Assembly (NCBI GenBank): GCA_026874595.1 | Contig: CM049317.1 | Coordinates: 78,486,288-78,550,287 of the forward strand | Length of the DNA: 64,000 bases | Direction of reading: 5' to 3' | Source: Sipunculus nudus | Taxonomy: Eukaryota; Annelida; Sipuncula; Golfingiida; Sipunculidae | Shown: positions 1 through 11,300 of the stretch, piece by piece | Position numbering within the stretch: the stretch's first letter is position 1 | How the letters are laid out: each line of letters opens with the position of its first letter | Program-made: the position numbers and the translations under genes | The notes under the pieces: model-generated | The model's database searches: none | The model's input: the letters and a program-made list of their open reading frames with translations, nothing else | What the model was told of the DNA's origin: nothing

Positions 1-1490
1 TGTAATCAGTTCTACTTTACATTTAGGTCATAGTTTTTAAACATGAGAAACAAATGACCAATAGCCATGTAGATATAACAATCACATATAACGTAAGTGG
101 CAAATGATACAGTGATAAATTCATAGTTCATGATGATTACATCCTTAACCGCCTTTTCTTTAATAGCTTCCCCTTTGCATAAGTACAATCACTTTACATA
201 TATGTCGCATATTACTGTAACTTAAGGTGCAACAATAAAAAGGTCATGATGTTGCATAAAATTGTTTGTAGGGCTAGTTATTAGGCTAACTATAAACATG
301 GCCAACCATTACCCAAATGTAAATCAAAATAAGATTCTCTCGTGGAAACACCATTGGTATCATTTATGGATCATTTGGCGTGCCTCAAGTCCTCGGTGAT
401 ATTTTAATTTTGTGGTCTTTGTTTTAAATTCTTGATTAAATGTCCAAGATAAACAGAGAAAGGCTCAGTCATCTTCTTCCTGGCTGTCATCTTGTCCCCT
501 TAAGAACTTCTGTGTCCTCCCAGGGAAGGATTGCCATCTTCTCAATCTGTGAAGTAACATTATCATATTGATGTTTTTTCCATCCAAGAAACACACCTAT
601 CTGGACTATCTGATGCATTAGAATCAATGATACTCATAACAAATGACACATAGGTCATGACACTCACCGTACTAAGCATGACCAATGACAACAGAGGCTG
701 ACATTCACAACTTTCAGTTAAACTTTTGAAGGACTTGTTTGTCAACATTAAACTTTGCAAATGACTAAAATATATAGGTCTGAATAAGATATAGTTACCT
801 GATGGCTGGTGCACACAACTATTTTACTGTTGAATTAACAGGAGCCGCACCTTTGGCCGGGCCTGACTGATACCAGTCAGTCTTGAAAGGACAATTAACC
901 ATGCCAAAGTGAAAAAAATAACGTTGCTAACAGATAAACATAAAAACAAATGCTGGCAACAAGAGCCCCTTAAATGTAAATAATACGCATGTTGTGTATC
1001 TGGTGACCTCTGTTCTCTTTAATATGCATGGATTTCGATGGAAATCGAACTAAGGGGGGATATTTAATTGATTAACATTTCTGATGAGTTTTATCAAAAT
1101 CCTTTATATTCTTCTTTAGTTATCTTGGTGACTCCACAAAGTAGCCTAGTGACCAGTGACCTTATTAAATTTGCGTGGATGTTGCCCATAATCAAATTAG
1201 GGTGAGATAATCAGTTGGTAAGTAGTTATGGTTAGTAATGGTGAAAATCCATCAAAGCCCTTGTAAGTTACCATAGTGGCACTTATAGTAAACTGAAGGA
1301 TGGTGGGTATACCATAATACTCCTGTCATATGACAGACATTTGAAAACATATCTCCCGCTTGGCAGACTGAAGTAAACTGGGGACCCATGGGTCTCGACA
1401 CAGTCCTGTGTCCTTAACCAATGACCTTTTGACGTAAAATCTGAGAACTTATTATCCTTGAACTACAGCATTTAGATTATTGTAACAATC
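1..1490. other. AT-rich noncoding DNA, nothing recognised
   Basis: No open frame with a recognisable domain was found on either strand, and no splice-bounded exon stands out. TGACCT-like words near 1010, 1155 and 1425 may be worn outliers of the tandem repeat that follows. This is probably intergenic or intronic DNA. Confidence 0.5.
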
Positions 1491-1499
1491 TTTAAAAAA

Positions 1500-2400
1500 A
1501 ATTGGGTCCAGTGACCTTGACCCCTGACCAGGTAACCTCAAATCTACAGAATCTACAAGTAAGCCATATATGAAAGATGGAAAGATTGGGATGAAAAGTT
1601 TGATTTACAGTGCATCTACATCTTTTTAAAGATGTAGCTCCTGTGACCTTCCCCTTTGATCTCTGGACCCTGAAAATCAAAATGATCCCTACTTAAGTGG
1701 TGGGTCATTATTAATTAAGTGTCAATCCAAAGCAGAATTATCATCCATAAACTAATTTGTGAATGGATGGGCCCTGTGACCTTTGACCCTATGACCCCAA
1801 AATCAAATAAAATATTCCCCTATTGGCAGGTGAGCATTATCTTGAGGATGGAAGGTTTGTAAAAAGTTTGAAATGCATACACATTCATTTTAAAGAAATG
1901 GTCCTGTAACCTTGACCTTTGAACCAAAAAATCGACAGGTTTTTTCTTTAGTGGTGAGCCATATATAAGTTAAGTTTGAAACCATAGTGTCAAACTAAAA
2001 TGGAGTTATCATCGAGAAACTAATTTTTGAACAGATGGCCCCTGTGACCTTGACCTTTGACCTTTTGTTCCCAAATTCATTTATGGTCTCCCCATACTGG
2101 CAAGTCAGCTAAATGCACAAGATGGAAAGTTTGGGATGAAAAGCTTGGCTTAAAATGCAGCCATAAACTTTTTAAATAAGGGAGTCCTGTGACCTTGACC
2201 TCTGACCTCATGACCCAAATATCAGAGAGCTTCTTGCTTTAGTGGTGGGCCATATGTAAGTCAAGTTTAAAATCCATGTGTCAATCCAACCTGCAGTTAT
2301 CATCTAAAAACAATTTGTGTGGATGGACGAATAGACAGACAGACAAACAAACAGACAGAGAGACCAGGTGATTACTATAGGGCATCTACTTGTGATCAAT
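1500..2400. repeat. ~135-bp tandem repeat rich in TGACCT half-sites
   Basis: At least six diverged units start with a CCTGTGACCTTGACC-like word near 1510, 1638, 1770, 1905, 2042 and 2187, spaced about 128-145 bp. Each unit also carries a phrase like GATGGAAAGTTTGGGATGAAAAG and a CCATATATAAGT-like word. The right end is a GACAGACAGACAAACAAACA-like tract (2330-2365) leading into a GGGCATCTACTTGTGATC tail. Bivalve dispersed repeats often end this way. The TGACCT words form clean direct repeats with one-base spacing, described in the findings. There is no coding capacity. Confidence 0.75.
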
Positions 2401-3490
2401 AAACACACACGGTTTTGGGACACTAGATGAAATCACAGCTGAGAAACTGACATGATTGTTGTTATTTTATGGTAAAACAATTAGAAAAATTTACGTTAAA
2501 ATAAGAAAGAATGCAGGTGGCGCCACCACTTTCGGAAACTGACAAAACTAGTCATGGTCAATATTCAAGGCAAGATTCATGACAATCCATGCATTGATTA
2601 TTAAGATATTACAGGTTTTGTATCAAATTTTTTATTATTCTGGGGGGTAATTTTCAAGGCCCATAGCTCGGAGGAACCATGCCACATTGACCTTATTTCA
2701 GGTTTCCAAGGAGTTTTTTATTGACCTCCCTGGATGATCACTTAAAAGTTTCTAGGTCCAGCAGTTACGATTTATGCCCTGCTAACGGACGCCCAGACTC
2801 CCAAACGCGCCATTCCTATTCCTGTTGACTTACAGTCAGCTACGCTAAAAAAACTTTCAGAAGGGTTGGCACCACTGGAATGACACACTAGATACAGCTA
2901 TCATAAATCAACACACATAACTAAACTCCATGATATTGAGTATCAGTATTAATGGGAATTTCATGATTTGTATGAATTTTTACTCAAATTACTAGCATAA
3001 TTGATGAAAAGGAACAATCACAGCATTACTAGTTTTATTGAACTCTTTAAAACCATTCATGATCAATTTGCAAACAAAGTTTCAAGAGAATAAATTAACC
3101 CTTTTTTGAAAATGACATGAATGAGACTACTTTAAAAATAGCAAACTATAACAAGGGACCCATGGGTCACGAAGCTCAGCTTAAGTTTGAAATTTTTGCT
3201 AATGCAAAATATTCTATTTTAATGTTTTTCATTTATATAAGCATATGAGAAGCTGAGAGGAAAGAGTCCCTCCTACTCGGTTATAGTAAAGTCCTAAATA
3301 TATGATTGCAAACTAATACTCTGACAAGACTGTCATGAAGAAAAACAGTAAAAGTTTTGAGATACTGTGATGCATATGAAAAATTTACAGATGGACAGGC
3401 TAGTGGACAGAATGGACTAATACCTTTATTTCACTTTCAAGGGAATAATGCATTTAAGTTTATATATAAGCCTATTATTTAAGCATATCC
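2401..3490. other. AT-rich DNA with a worn dispersed repeat at about 2640-2860
   Basis: The segment 2640-2860 has the phrases of a molluscan dispersed repeat: GGGGTAATTTTCAAGGCCCATAGCTC, then GCCCTGCTAACGGACGCCCAGAC, then GACTTACAGTCAGCTACGCTAAAA. These are quoted only in part, and similar tails end the repeats at 5720 and 26640. An AGGTGGCGCCACC word at 2516 resembles AGGTGGCACCAC words at 5888, 6186 and 39345. Nothing else is recognised. Confidence 0.4.
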
Positions 3491-3499
3491 ACTTTTTCT

Positions 3500-4080
3500 A
3501 TTAAAATAGTATATGATTATTTTTTTTTCATTTACAAGTTTTATAAATTTGTATTAAAAACACTGAAAATATAAGTTAAAATATTAGAATTCTAAGTTGC
3601 AATCATTATATATCCAAAGTGTAGCTCATATTCGGTCATATTATGCATACATATATATTTTTATTATTTTTAAATCACAAATGTTTAAACTGAATTTAAA
3701 AGAAAATAATGCCACAACATGCAATCTACAAGATTATTCCTTAAATCACTTTAAAAAAGTTTTGCACATTGGAGTTTTCAGTACATGCTTAATCTTATTC
3801 ACTGAAATAAAATAAAAGATTCAGTTAATTTGGTAAAATAAAAACATCTTTTCAAATAAAGTATACACATTGTTGGTTGAATGAGGGACAAACAATATCA
3901 TTATGTTAATTATAATCTAAGCTATAAGTTATTACTGGAATTAATAGTCAATTTCACACCTGGTGAAGTTTTTACTCTTCTCAAGTAAGGAAATGCTTAT
4001 CTGATGAACATCCACACTTTCATAGCAATACATCACTTTGTGGACACAATTAAATGTGCACTTTAACCCTGGTGGTAAAT
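3500..4080 (+). repeat. Old duplicated segment, paralogous to 28290-28885
   Basis: Shared ordered phrases include AAATATAAGT, TTTTAAATCACAA, CACAACATG.AATCT, TAAAAGATTCAGT, CAATTTCACAC, GTTTTTACTC, ATCCA.ACTTT and GTGGACACAA. They run colinearly with 28290-28885 and so also with the start of each 5.5-kb tandem copy at 28450 and 33975. Many indels separate the two, so this is an old duplication or two copies of an uncharacterised mobile repeat. No protein is apparent. Confidence 0.6.
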
Positions 4081-4389
4081 ACAAAATCTAAAATGTAGCA
4101 CTGCATAGCCAAGAATAAAATGAAATACAGAAAATTATAACATTCATCTAGTTAATGCAGCATCTGGGGGGGTGCAGGGCAGAGGGGAAGCCTGCTAGTA
4201 GTGGCCAAGCTGAGCCAAGGCAAGCTGCCTGGGGTGGGTTACATAATGCAAGTGAAGGCTGTACTACTAGGTGGGCTAGATGTAAACAACACTTGACATG
4301 GTGTATGAAAACTTGAATAAAAGCTACTCTTATCAATCAATTCCTTTAAAATTTCAGATTTTAAAAGATTAAATCCTTATGTATATATA
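4081..4389. other. Unassigned segment with a purine-rich stretch
   Basis: It holds a G-rich run at 4166-4200 and a phrase (ACTTGACATGGTGTATGAAAACTTGAATAAAA) that resembles text at 4975-5000, so it may be the left part of the repeat that follows. Short open frames here have no recognisable domain. Confidence 0.35.
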
Positions 4390-5720
4390 CTGTGAAAATT
4401 AAATCAACAATGTTTACAGGGAAAAAATGTGCCATTGTCAAAGTTTGACAATATTTAAGGTATTGATTTTTTATTTATGCTAATAACTTGAAACATTTGC
4501 AAAATTCAGATCTAATTTTGGATAAACAATTGAATCTTGATAAAATAAAGTTAGATTCCTGAAAAAAAAGTCTCCAGCTTCAGCATTCTCATCTTAGGTA
4601 AGTAAATATATTTCTTGATTTTTTAAAAAGTGCATTATGTTTGGGCCCATAACTTAAAAAAAATACGCAATACTGACATCATTTCTGGCATGTGCATAGC
4701 CAATGTATAGAAAAATATGTATATTATATATGATCAAAGTCAGATCAGTGGTTTTGATATTAGGCAGTCTTAAAGTGTAACAATGGGTTTTTAATGGAAA
4801 AAATGAAGTTTTTCATTAATATCTCGAAGGAATTAAGTCCTAGGTACCAAATTTTTGGCATGATAGGGTATTTTGGAGACATCAAACTGTATGCCAAATT
4901 TAAGGAACTTAGAGCTGAAGCTCGGGAGCTAAGCTCTAGCAAGCTGCATAAAACTAGCATGATGTAAACAAAATGTGACATTGTGCTTGAAAACTTGAAT
5001 AAAATCTACAGTTTTTGATCATGGTTTCACATTTTTGGTGTTAACAGTTGAAATGCTAATAAAAACATGCTTTGAAAATTAAATCCACAGCAGTTACAGG
5101 AAAACAACGTGCCGTGGTCAAAGTTGGGCAAAATTTAAGGTACCAATTTTTTATTTTTGCTAATATTTTAAAAAATTTAAAAGATTTTGATCTAATTTTT
5201 GGTATACAATTTAATTTTGATTAATAAAAGTAATATTACTGGAAAAAAGTGCTTAGCTTTAACAAGTTTTGTGTTAAGTGATTTGTGTTAAGTAAATTTT
5301 TTTTCCTGATTATTTACAAAATGCATTATGTTTGGGCCCATAACTTTTTTAAATTATATAATACAGACCTAATATCTGGCATGTACATAGGAACTATATA
5401 AAGGATTATTCATGGTAAATATGAGGAAAAACAGATGAGTGGTTTTGATATTAGGCAGTCCTGAAGTGTGAAAATAGGTATTTAATAAAAAATTGAGGTT
5501 TTTCCTTAATTTCTCAAAGGAACGAAGTCACAAAGACCCAGTTTTTAGCTTGGTAGGAGATCTTGGGGTCATCTAACATTATGCTGAATTTTGGATTCCT
5601 AGGTCTAACGGTTTCAAAACGTGCCACATCTACGGACGGACGGACGGCAAGACAGAAGGACGGACGACGGACAATGGACCACGACTATAGCTCAGATGAT
5701 TTATAGTCAGCTGAGCTAAA
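4390..5720 (+). repeat. Diverged tandem pair of a ~690-bp dispersed repeat
   Basis: The first unit (about 4390-4990) and second unit (about 5065-5720) share ordered phrases: TTTACAGG.AAA..A.GTGCC, TTTAAGGTA, TTATGTTTGGGCCCATAACT, GGCATGT.CATAG and GGTTTTGATATTAGGCAGTC. Offset is about 680-695 bp. The second unit ends in a GACGGACGGACGG tract and a CAGCTGAGCTAAAA tail, a common ending of bivalve repeats. A third partial copy lies inverted at 16600-16775. Confidence 0.7.
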
Positions 5721-6508
5721 AAGGCATACAAAACATAACCAGTCTATATCAACTGATAAATCTCTCTATAATCAATACACATGCAACATTGTAGGGTTAT
5801 ACAGTTATTCAGTGCAGATAATCTGACACAGTTGATATATTTTGGTAGTTTGGAATGTATGAAAAATATGAAAAATGTTAAAATATAGGTGGCACCACTA
5901 GCCTCATTCACCTGATGGCACTTAATATGGTCAAGTAGAATGCTGGACAAGTAATACAAGTAATCATAGGGCCATAAAATAAGTGAGGCATGGAATGACT
6001 CCAGGAGTAAAAGCCCTTCTGTGAACTGGGTTCCAGTACTTAGAAAAATAACCTTTAACTAGTAAATTATCCACTGGTGTAATCCCATACTGCAACAGTT
6101 TATTACACTGATTAACTATGGAGTAGAAGGTCATTAATTTGAACCAGATGGTTGTTTGAGCATGTTGCAACAATGATAGATAAATAGGTGGCACCACTGA
6201 TCTCTAAAAAAGACAAGTCAGTATGACAGGAATGCCCCAAAAATCTGTCAATCTTTTTCAGCCAATCATATCCTGAAAAATCAGGTCAGTATCTGGAGGC
6301 ATTGCACAGAAAAGTGCATGAATATGAATATTTCTTGAAAGTTTATATTTTTCATTAAATGTTTCAAGTTAAAAAGCTGCCAAAATCCTCATAAGTAGAC
6401 AGGCCAACCACACAACAAAAACAAGTCTGAGGACAACAAGGCTTGCCAGTTTGGGACATTAAGAAAATCCTCGACCTTTAACCCCCAAATTATATGTGGG
6501 ACTCCTAT

Positions 6509-6570
<62 letters not shown>

Positions 6571-7250
6571 GAAAGCTATATGGTGAGTGGTTGTTGAGTT
6601 ATAAAGAGTTATCCCTAAACTTTAACCTGAGATGGGTTTGGTTTTGTACACAGTTTGTTCTGAATTGCTAATTACCTGCCCAGAAATTAAAATACGGGGA
6701 ACCTTTAATAGCTGTGCTGGGTATTGTCACTGTACATCTTTTAATAGCTGTGCTGGATATTGTCCTGTATATCAGTCTACTAAGTTTAATTGAAATACCT
6801 TCATCACCAAATTGAGCAATGAGCGTTACAAAGTTGCACTTGTTCATGAACAATCAGGGCCTGTTACCCTGATCCTTTGATCCATAATCCCCTAATTTGT
6901 ACAAATTGTATTATTACTGGCCCTAAAATTAAAATATGGTAAAATCTTTTAATAGCTGTGGCAGGTATTTGTCATTGTACATCAGTGTTCAATTTGGCTG
7001 GACTGTTTCAGAGAAGATTTTAAAGGTTTTTTTTTAGCTTTTTCCTTTTAAAATCTAGGTAAATGCAGATGGCAAAAAAATAAGCAAAATCCGATAGTGT
7101 TTTAGATGACAAAATATTTGCATAAAATTTGGAGATGCTAGCTCCAACAGTTTTGAGACAGCATGGTTTAAATTACAGACGGTGGCGGACAGATGATGCT
7201 GCAACATAGCATAAGCTCACAGGTTCGCTGACAAACACACCTTTCAACCT
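5721..7250. other. AT-rich DNA with short repeats
   Basis: AGGTGGCACCAC words at 5888 and 6186 mark two worn units of the element also seen at 39200-39680. Between 6690 and 6990 a ~235-bp direct repeat recurs, marked by AATTAAAATA.GG and TTTAATAGCTGTG. No gene is recognised. Confidence 0.4.
6512..6563. repeat. (TA)n microsatellite
   Basis: An uninterrupted alternating TA tract of about 26 dinucleotides. Confidence 0.95.
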
Positions 7251-7644
7251 CATTTCTTTACTGACCATAAAATATATATATATACAGATTTATGTACAGG
7301 GTTATAGCTAGATAAATTTGAGTGCAGACTAAATTTATGGAAACTTGCAAATAGAGGTGGTCCGCGCCGTATCAGTATATATGAGCCGTATCTCTGAGTT
7401 GTTCTATATGTTATAACTGATTTTTATTGATTATTTTGGCTTTTGATTGATTCATTTTTGTAAACGTCCTGATGAGGTACAAATTTTAATGCAGTTTCGG
7501 GTAATAAAGTTTCCAATAAAGTTATCCAATGTTTTTACTGCTCGTAGCTGTTTTTTGATGATCTTGAAGATCTTTTGTGGTGGTCAGTGGGTTGCAAAGG
7601 CCGGCAGTTGCCCATCACAGCTTACCCCACTGGCATGGCTTTTA

Positions 7645-7700
<56 letters not shown>

Positions 7701-8280
7701 TGATTGTGGCAAAGACCATAGGAATTGTAAATTAATTTACAATAAACATGACAAAGATTATTTAAGCCCAACACATATTACCTCAGGCTTTGCATTAGAC
7801 ATGTTTGTAATTTATGTAGTTCTTTTACAAATACACTGAAATTAACTTAAATAATAAGATGTATATCATCAAAATCACCAACATTTATGGTTATGATAAA
7901 ATCATCAGTGAAGAAATCAAGGAATATCAAAATGAAAAAAAATTTAATTCTGTATACTTTTGCACGGTCTTAATCTTACCAGTGGCTTAACAATGATTTC
8001 CTTAAAAAGGCCAAATAATAACAGATTGACAATAATTGACAGTAGTGCTGGGACAATATGAGTTTTTCATATCATGACAAAAGTATAAAGTTTATCACAA
8101 TATGTCATGATAGCATGATGTTATTATCAGTATTTCATTTTTCAGTTTTAAGCAAGAAAAGCCAAAAAACTAGAATTGCTTTGTTTTTGTGTTGCATAAA
8201 CAGATATATGTTTCCTCCTATGGGCCATCCCAAAACATTAGGTGTAAAATATGCACTATCTAAAAACAATGATTGAGATA
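7251..8280. other. AT-rich DNA, nothing recognised apart from a microsatellite
   Basis: Open frames crossing the microsatellite give Tyr-Ile dipeptide runs, so they are artefacts. No domain or convincing exon is visible. Confidence 0.45.
7646..7699. repeat. (AT)n microsatellite
   Basis: An uninterrupted alternating AT tract of about 27 dinucleotides, flanked by CTTTTACC and CTGATTGTGG. Confidence 0.95.
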
Positions 8281-8281
8281 G

Positions 8282-8301
8282 GCGGGGAACTGCCGGTTTT
8301 C
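8282..8301 (+). repeat. Left member of a 20-bp inverted pair bounding the satellite block
   Basis: The sequence GCGGGGAACTGCCGGTTTTC matches the reverse complement of 23431-23450 at 19 of 20 bases. It sits exactly at the change from AT-rich DNA to GC-rich satellite. It may be the terminal inverted repeat of one large or composite mobile element; see findings. Confidence 0.6.
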
Positions 8302-8339
8302 GCTAGCGGCCTGTAGTTAAGCTTATGGGACTTTTCGGA

Positions 8340-11300
8340 TTTCCGCGGCCGCCAGGGGGAGTGACGGGTGAGCGGCCTGCCAGAGGGTGCTCATACTGCC
8401 GCCAGGGGGACTGGATATGAGTGGACACAGAGCGGGCTGCCAGAGGTGGCCCCATGAACCGCACGCGCAAATAGCAGCTATTTGCTACCATAAAAAGTGT
8501 CAAGACTGCCGCCAGGGGGAGTGGGCACAGACCGGGTTGCCAGAGGGGGCCCGTGAATAGCACGCGTAAATAGCAGCTATTTGCTACCTTAAAAGGTGCC
8601 AAGACTGCCGCCGAGGGAGTGGATATGACAGCGGCCAGACAGAGAGGCCCCCATGAGTCGCAAGCGCAAATAGCAGCTATTTGCTACCTTAAAAGTTGTC
8701 AAGACTGCCGCCAGGGGGGAGTGGACAGAGAGCGGCCAGACAGAGAGGCCCCCATGAGTCGCAAGCGCAAATAGCAGCTATTTGCTACCTTAAAAGTTGC
8801 CAAAACTGCCGCCAGGATGAGTGGATATGACAGCGGCGAGACAGAGAGGCTCCCATGAGTCGCAAGCGCAAATAGCAGCTATTTGCTACCTTAAAAGATG
8901 CCAAGACTGCCGCCAGGGGGAGTGGAAATGAGAACAGCCTGACAGAGAGGCCCCCATGAGTCGCAAGCGCAAATTGCAGCTATTTGCTACCATAAAAAGT
9001 GTCAAGACTGCCGCCAGGAGGAGTGGACACAGAGCGGGCGGCCAGAGTTGGCCCCATGAATCGCAAGCGCAAATAGCAGCTATTTGCTACCTTAAAAGGT
9101 GCCAAGACTGCCGCCAGGGGGAGTGGATATGAGAGCGGGCTGCCAGAGGGGCCCCCATGAATCGCACGCGCAATTAGCAGCTATTTGCTACCTTAAAAGT
9201 TGTCAAGACTGCCGCCAGGGGAAGTGGACAAAGAGCGGGCTGCCAGAGGTGGCCCCATGAACCGCACGCGCAAATAGCAGCTATTTGCTACCATAAAAAG
9301 TGTCAAGACTGCCGCCAGGGGGAGTGGGCACAGACCGGGTTGCCAGAGGGGGCCCGTGAATAGCACGCGTAAATAGCAGCTATTTGCTACCTTAAAAGGT
9401 GCCAAGACTGCCGCCGAGGGAGTGGATATGAGAGCGTCCAGACAGAGAGGCCCCCATGAGTCGCAAGCGCAAACAGCAGCTATTTGCTACCTTAAAAGTT
9501 GTCAAGACTGCCGCCAGGGGGAGTGGACAAAGAACGGGCTGTCAGAGGGGCCCAGCTGAATCGCACGCGCAAATACCAGCTATTTGCTACCTTAAAAGTT
9601 GCCAAGACTGCCGCCAGGGGGAGTTGATATGACAGCGGCCAGCGAAGAGGCCCCCATGAATCGCAAGCACAAATAGCAGCTATTTGCTACCTTAAAAGTT
9701 GCCAAGACTGCCGCCAGGGGGAGTGGATATGACAGCGGCCAGACAGAGAGGCCACCATGAGTCGCAAGCGCAAATAGCAGCTATTTGCTACCTTAAAAGT
9801 TGTCAAGACTGCCGCCAGGGGGAGTGGACAGAGAGCGGCCAGACAGAGAGGCCCCCATGAGTCGCAAGCGCAAATAGCAGCTATTTGCTACCTTAAAAGT
9901 TGTCAAGACTGCCGCCAGGGGGAGTGGATATGACAGCGGCCATACAGAGAGGCCCCCATGAGTCGCAAGCGCAAATAGCAGGTATTTGCTACCTTAAAAG
10001 TTGTCAAGACTGCCGCAAGGGGGAGTGGACACAGAGCGGGCTGCCACAGGGGCCCCCATGAATCGCACGCGCAAATAGCAGCTATTTGCTACCTTAAAAG
10101 TTGCCAAGACTGCCGCCAGGGGGAGTTGATATGAGAACGGCCAGCGAAGAGGCCCCCATGAATCGCAAGCGCAAATAGCAGCTATTTGCTACCTTAAAAG
10201 TTGTCAAGACTGCCGCCAGGGGAAGTGGACAAAGAGCGGGCTTCCAGAGGGGCCCCCATGAATCGCACGCGCAAATAGCAGCTATTTGCTACCTTAAAAG
10301 TTGCCAAGACTGCCGCCAGGGGAAGTTGATATGAGAGCGGCCAGCGAAGAGGCCCCCATGAATCGCAAGCGCAAATAGCAGCTATTTGCTACCTTAAAAG
10401 TTGCCAAGACTGCCGCCAGGGGGAGTGGAAATGAGAACAGCCTGACAGAGAGGCCCCCATGAGTCGCAAGCGCAAATAGCAGCTATTTGCTACCATAAAA
10501 AGTGTCAAGCCTGCCGCCAGGAGGAGTGGACACAGAGCGGGCGGCCAGAGTAGGCCCCATGAATCGCAAGCGCAAATAGCAGCTATTTGCTTCCTTAAAA
10601 GGTGCCAAGACTGCCGCCAGGGGGAGTGGATATGAGAGCGGCCAGACAGAGAGGCCCCCATGAGTCGCAAGCGCAAATAGCAGCTATTTCCTACCTTAAA
10701 AGTTGTCAAGACTGCCGCCAGGGGAAGTGGACAAAGAGCGGGCTTCCAGAGGAGCCCCCATGAATCGCACGCGCAAATAGCAGCTATTTGCTACCTTAAA
10801 AGTTGCCAAGACTGCCGCCAGGGGGAGTTGATATGAGAACGGCCAGCGAAGAGGCCCCCATGAATCGCAAGCGCAAATAGCAGCTATTTGCTACCTTAAA
10901 AGTTGTCAAGACTGCCGCCAGGGGAAGTGGACAAAGAGCGGGCTTCCAGAGGGGCCCCCATGAATCGCACGCGCAAATAGCAGCTATTTGCTACCTTAAA
11001 AGTTGCCAAGACTGCCGCCAGGGGGAGTTGATATGAGAACGGCCAGCGAAGAGGCCCCCATGAATCGCAAGCGCAAATAGCAGCTATTTGCTACCTTAAA
11101 AGTTGTCAAGACTGCCGCCAGGGGAAGTGGACAAAGAGCGGGCTTCCAGAGGGGCCCCCATGAATCGCACGCGCAAATAGCAGCTATTTGCTACCTTAAA
11201 AGTTGCCAAGACTGCCGCCAGGGGAAGTTGATATGAGAGCGGCCAGCGAAGAGGCCCCCATGAATCGCAAGCGCAAATAGCAGCTATTTGCTACCTTAAA

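Noticed and set aside
7447-7839. 130-codon frame with a Tyr-Ile run
   Set aside because: Its middle is the (AT)n microsatellite and the flanks have no recognisable motif.
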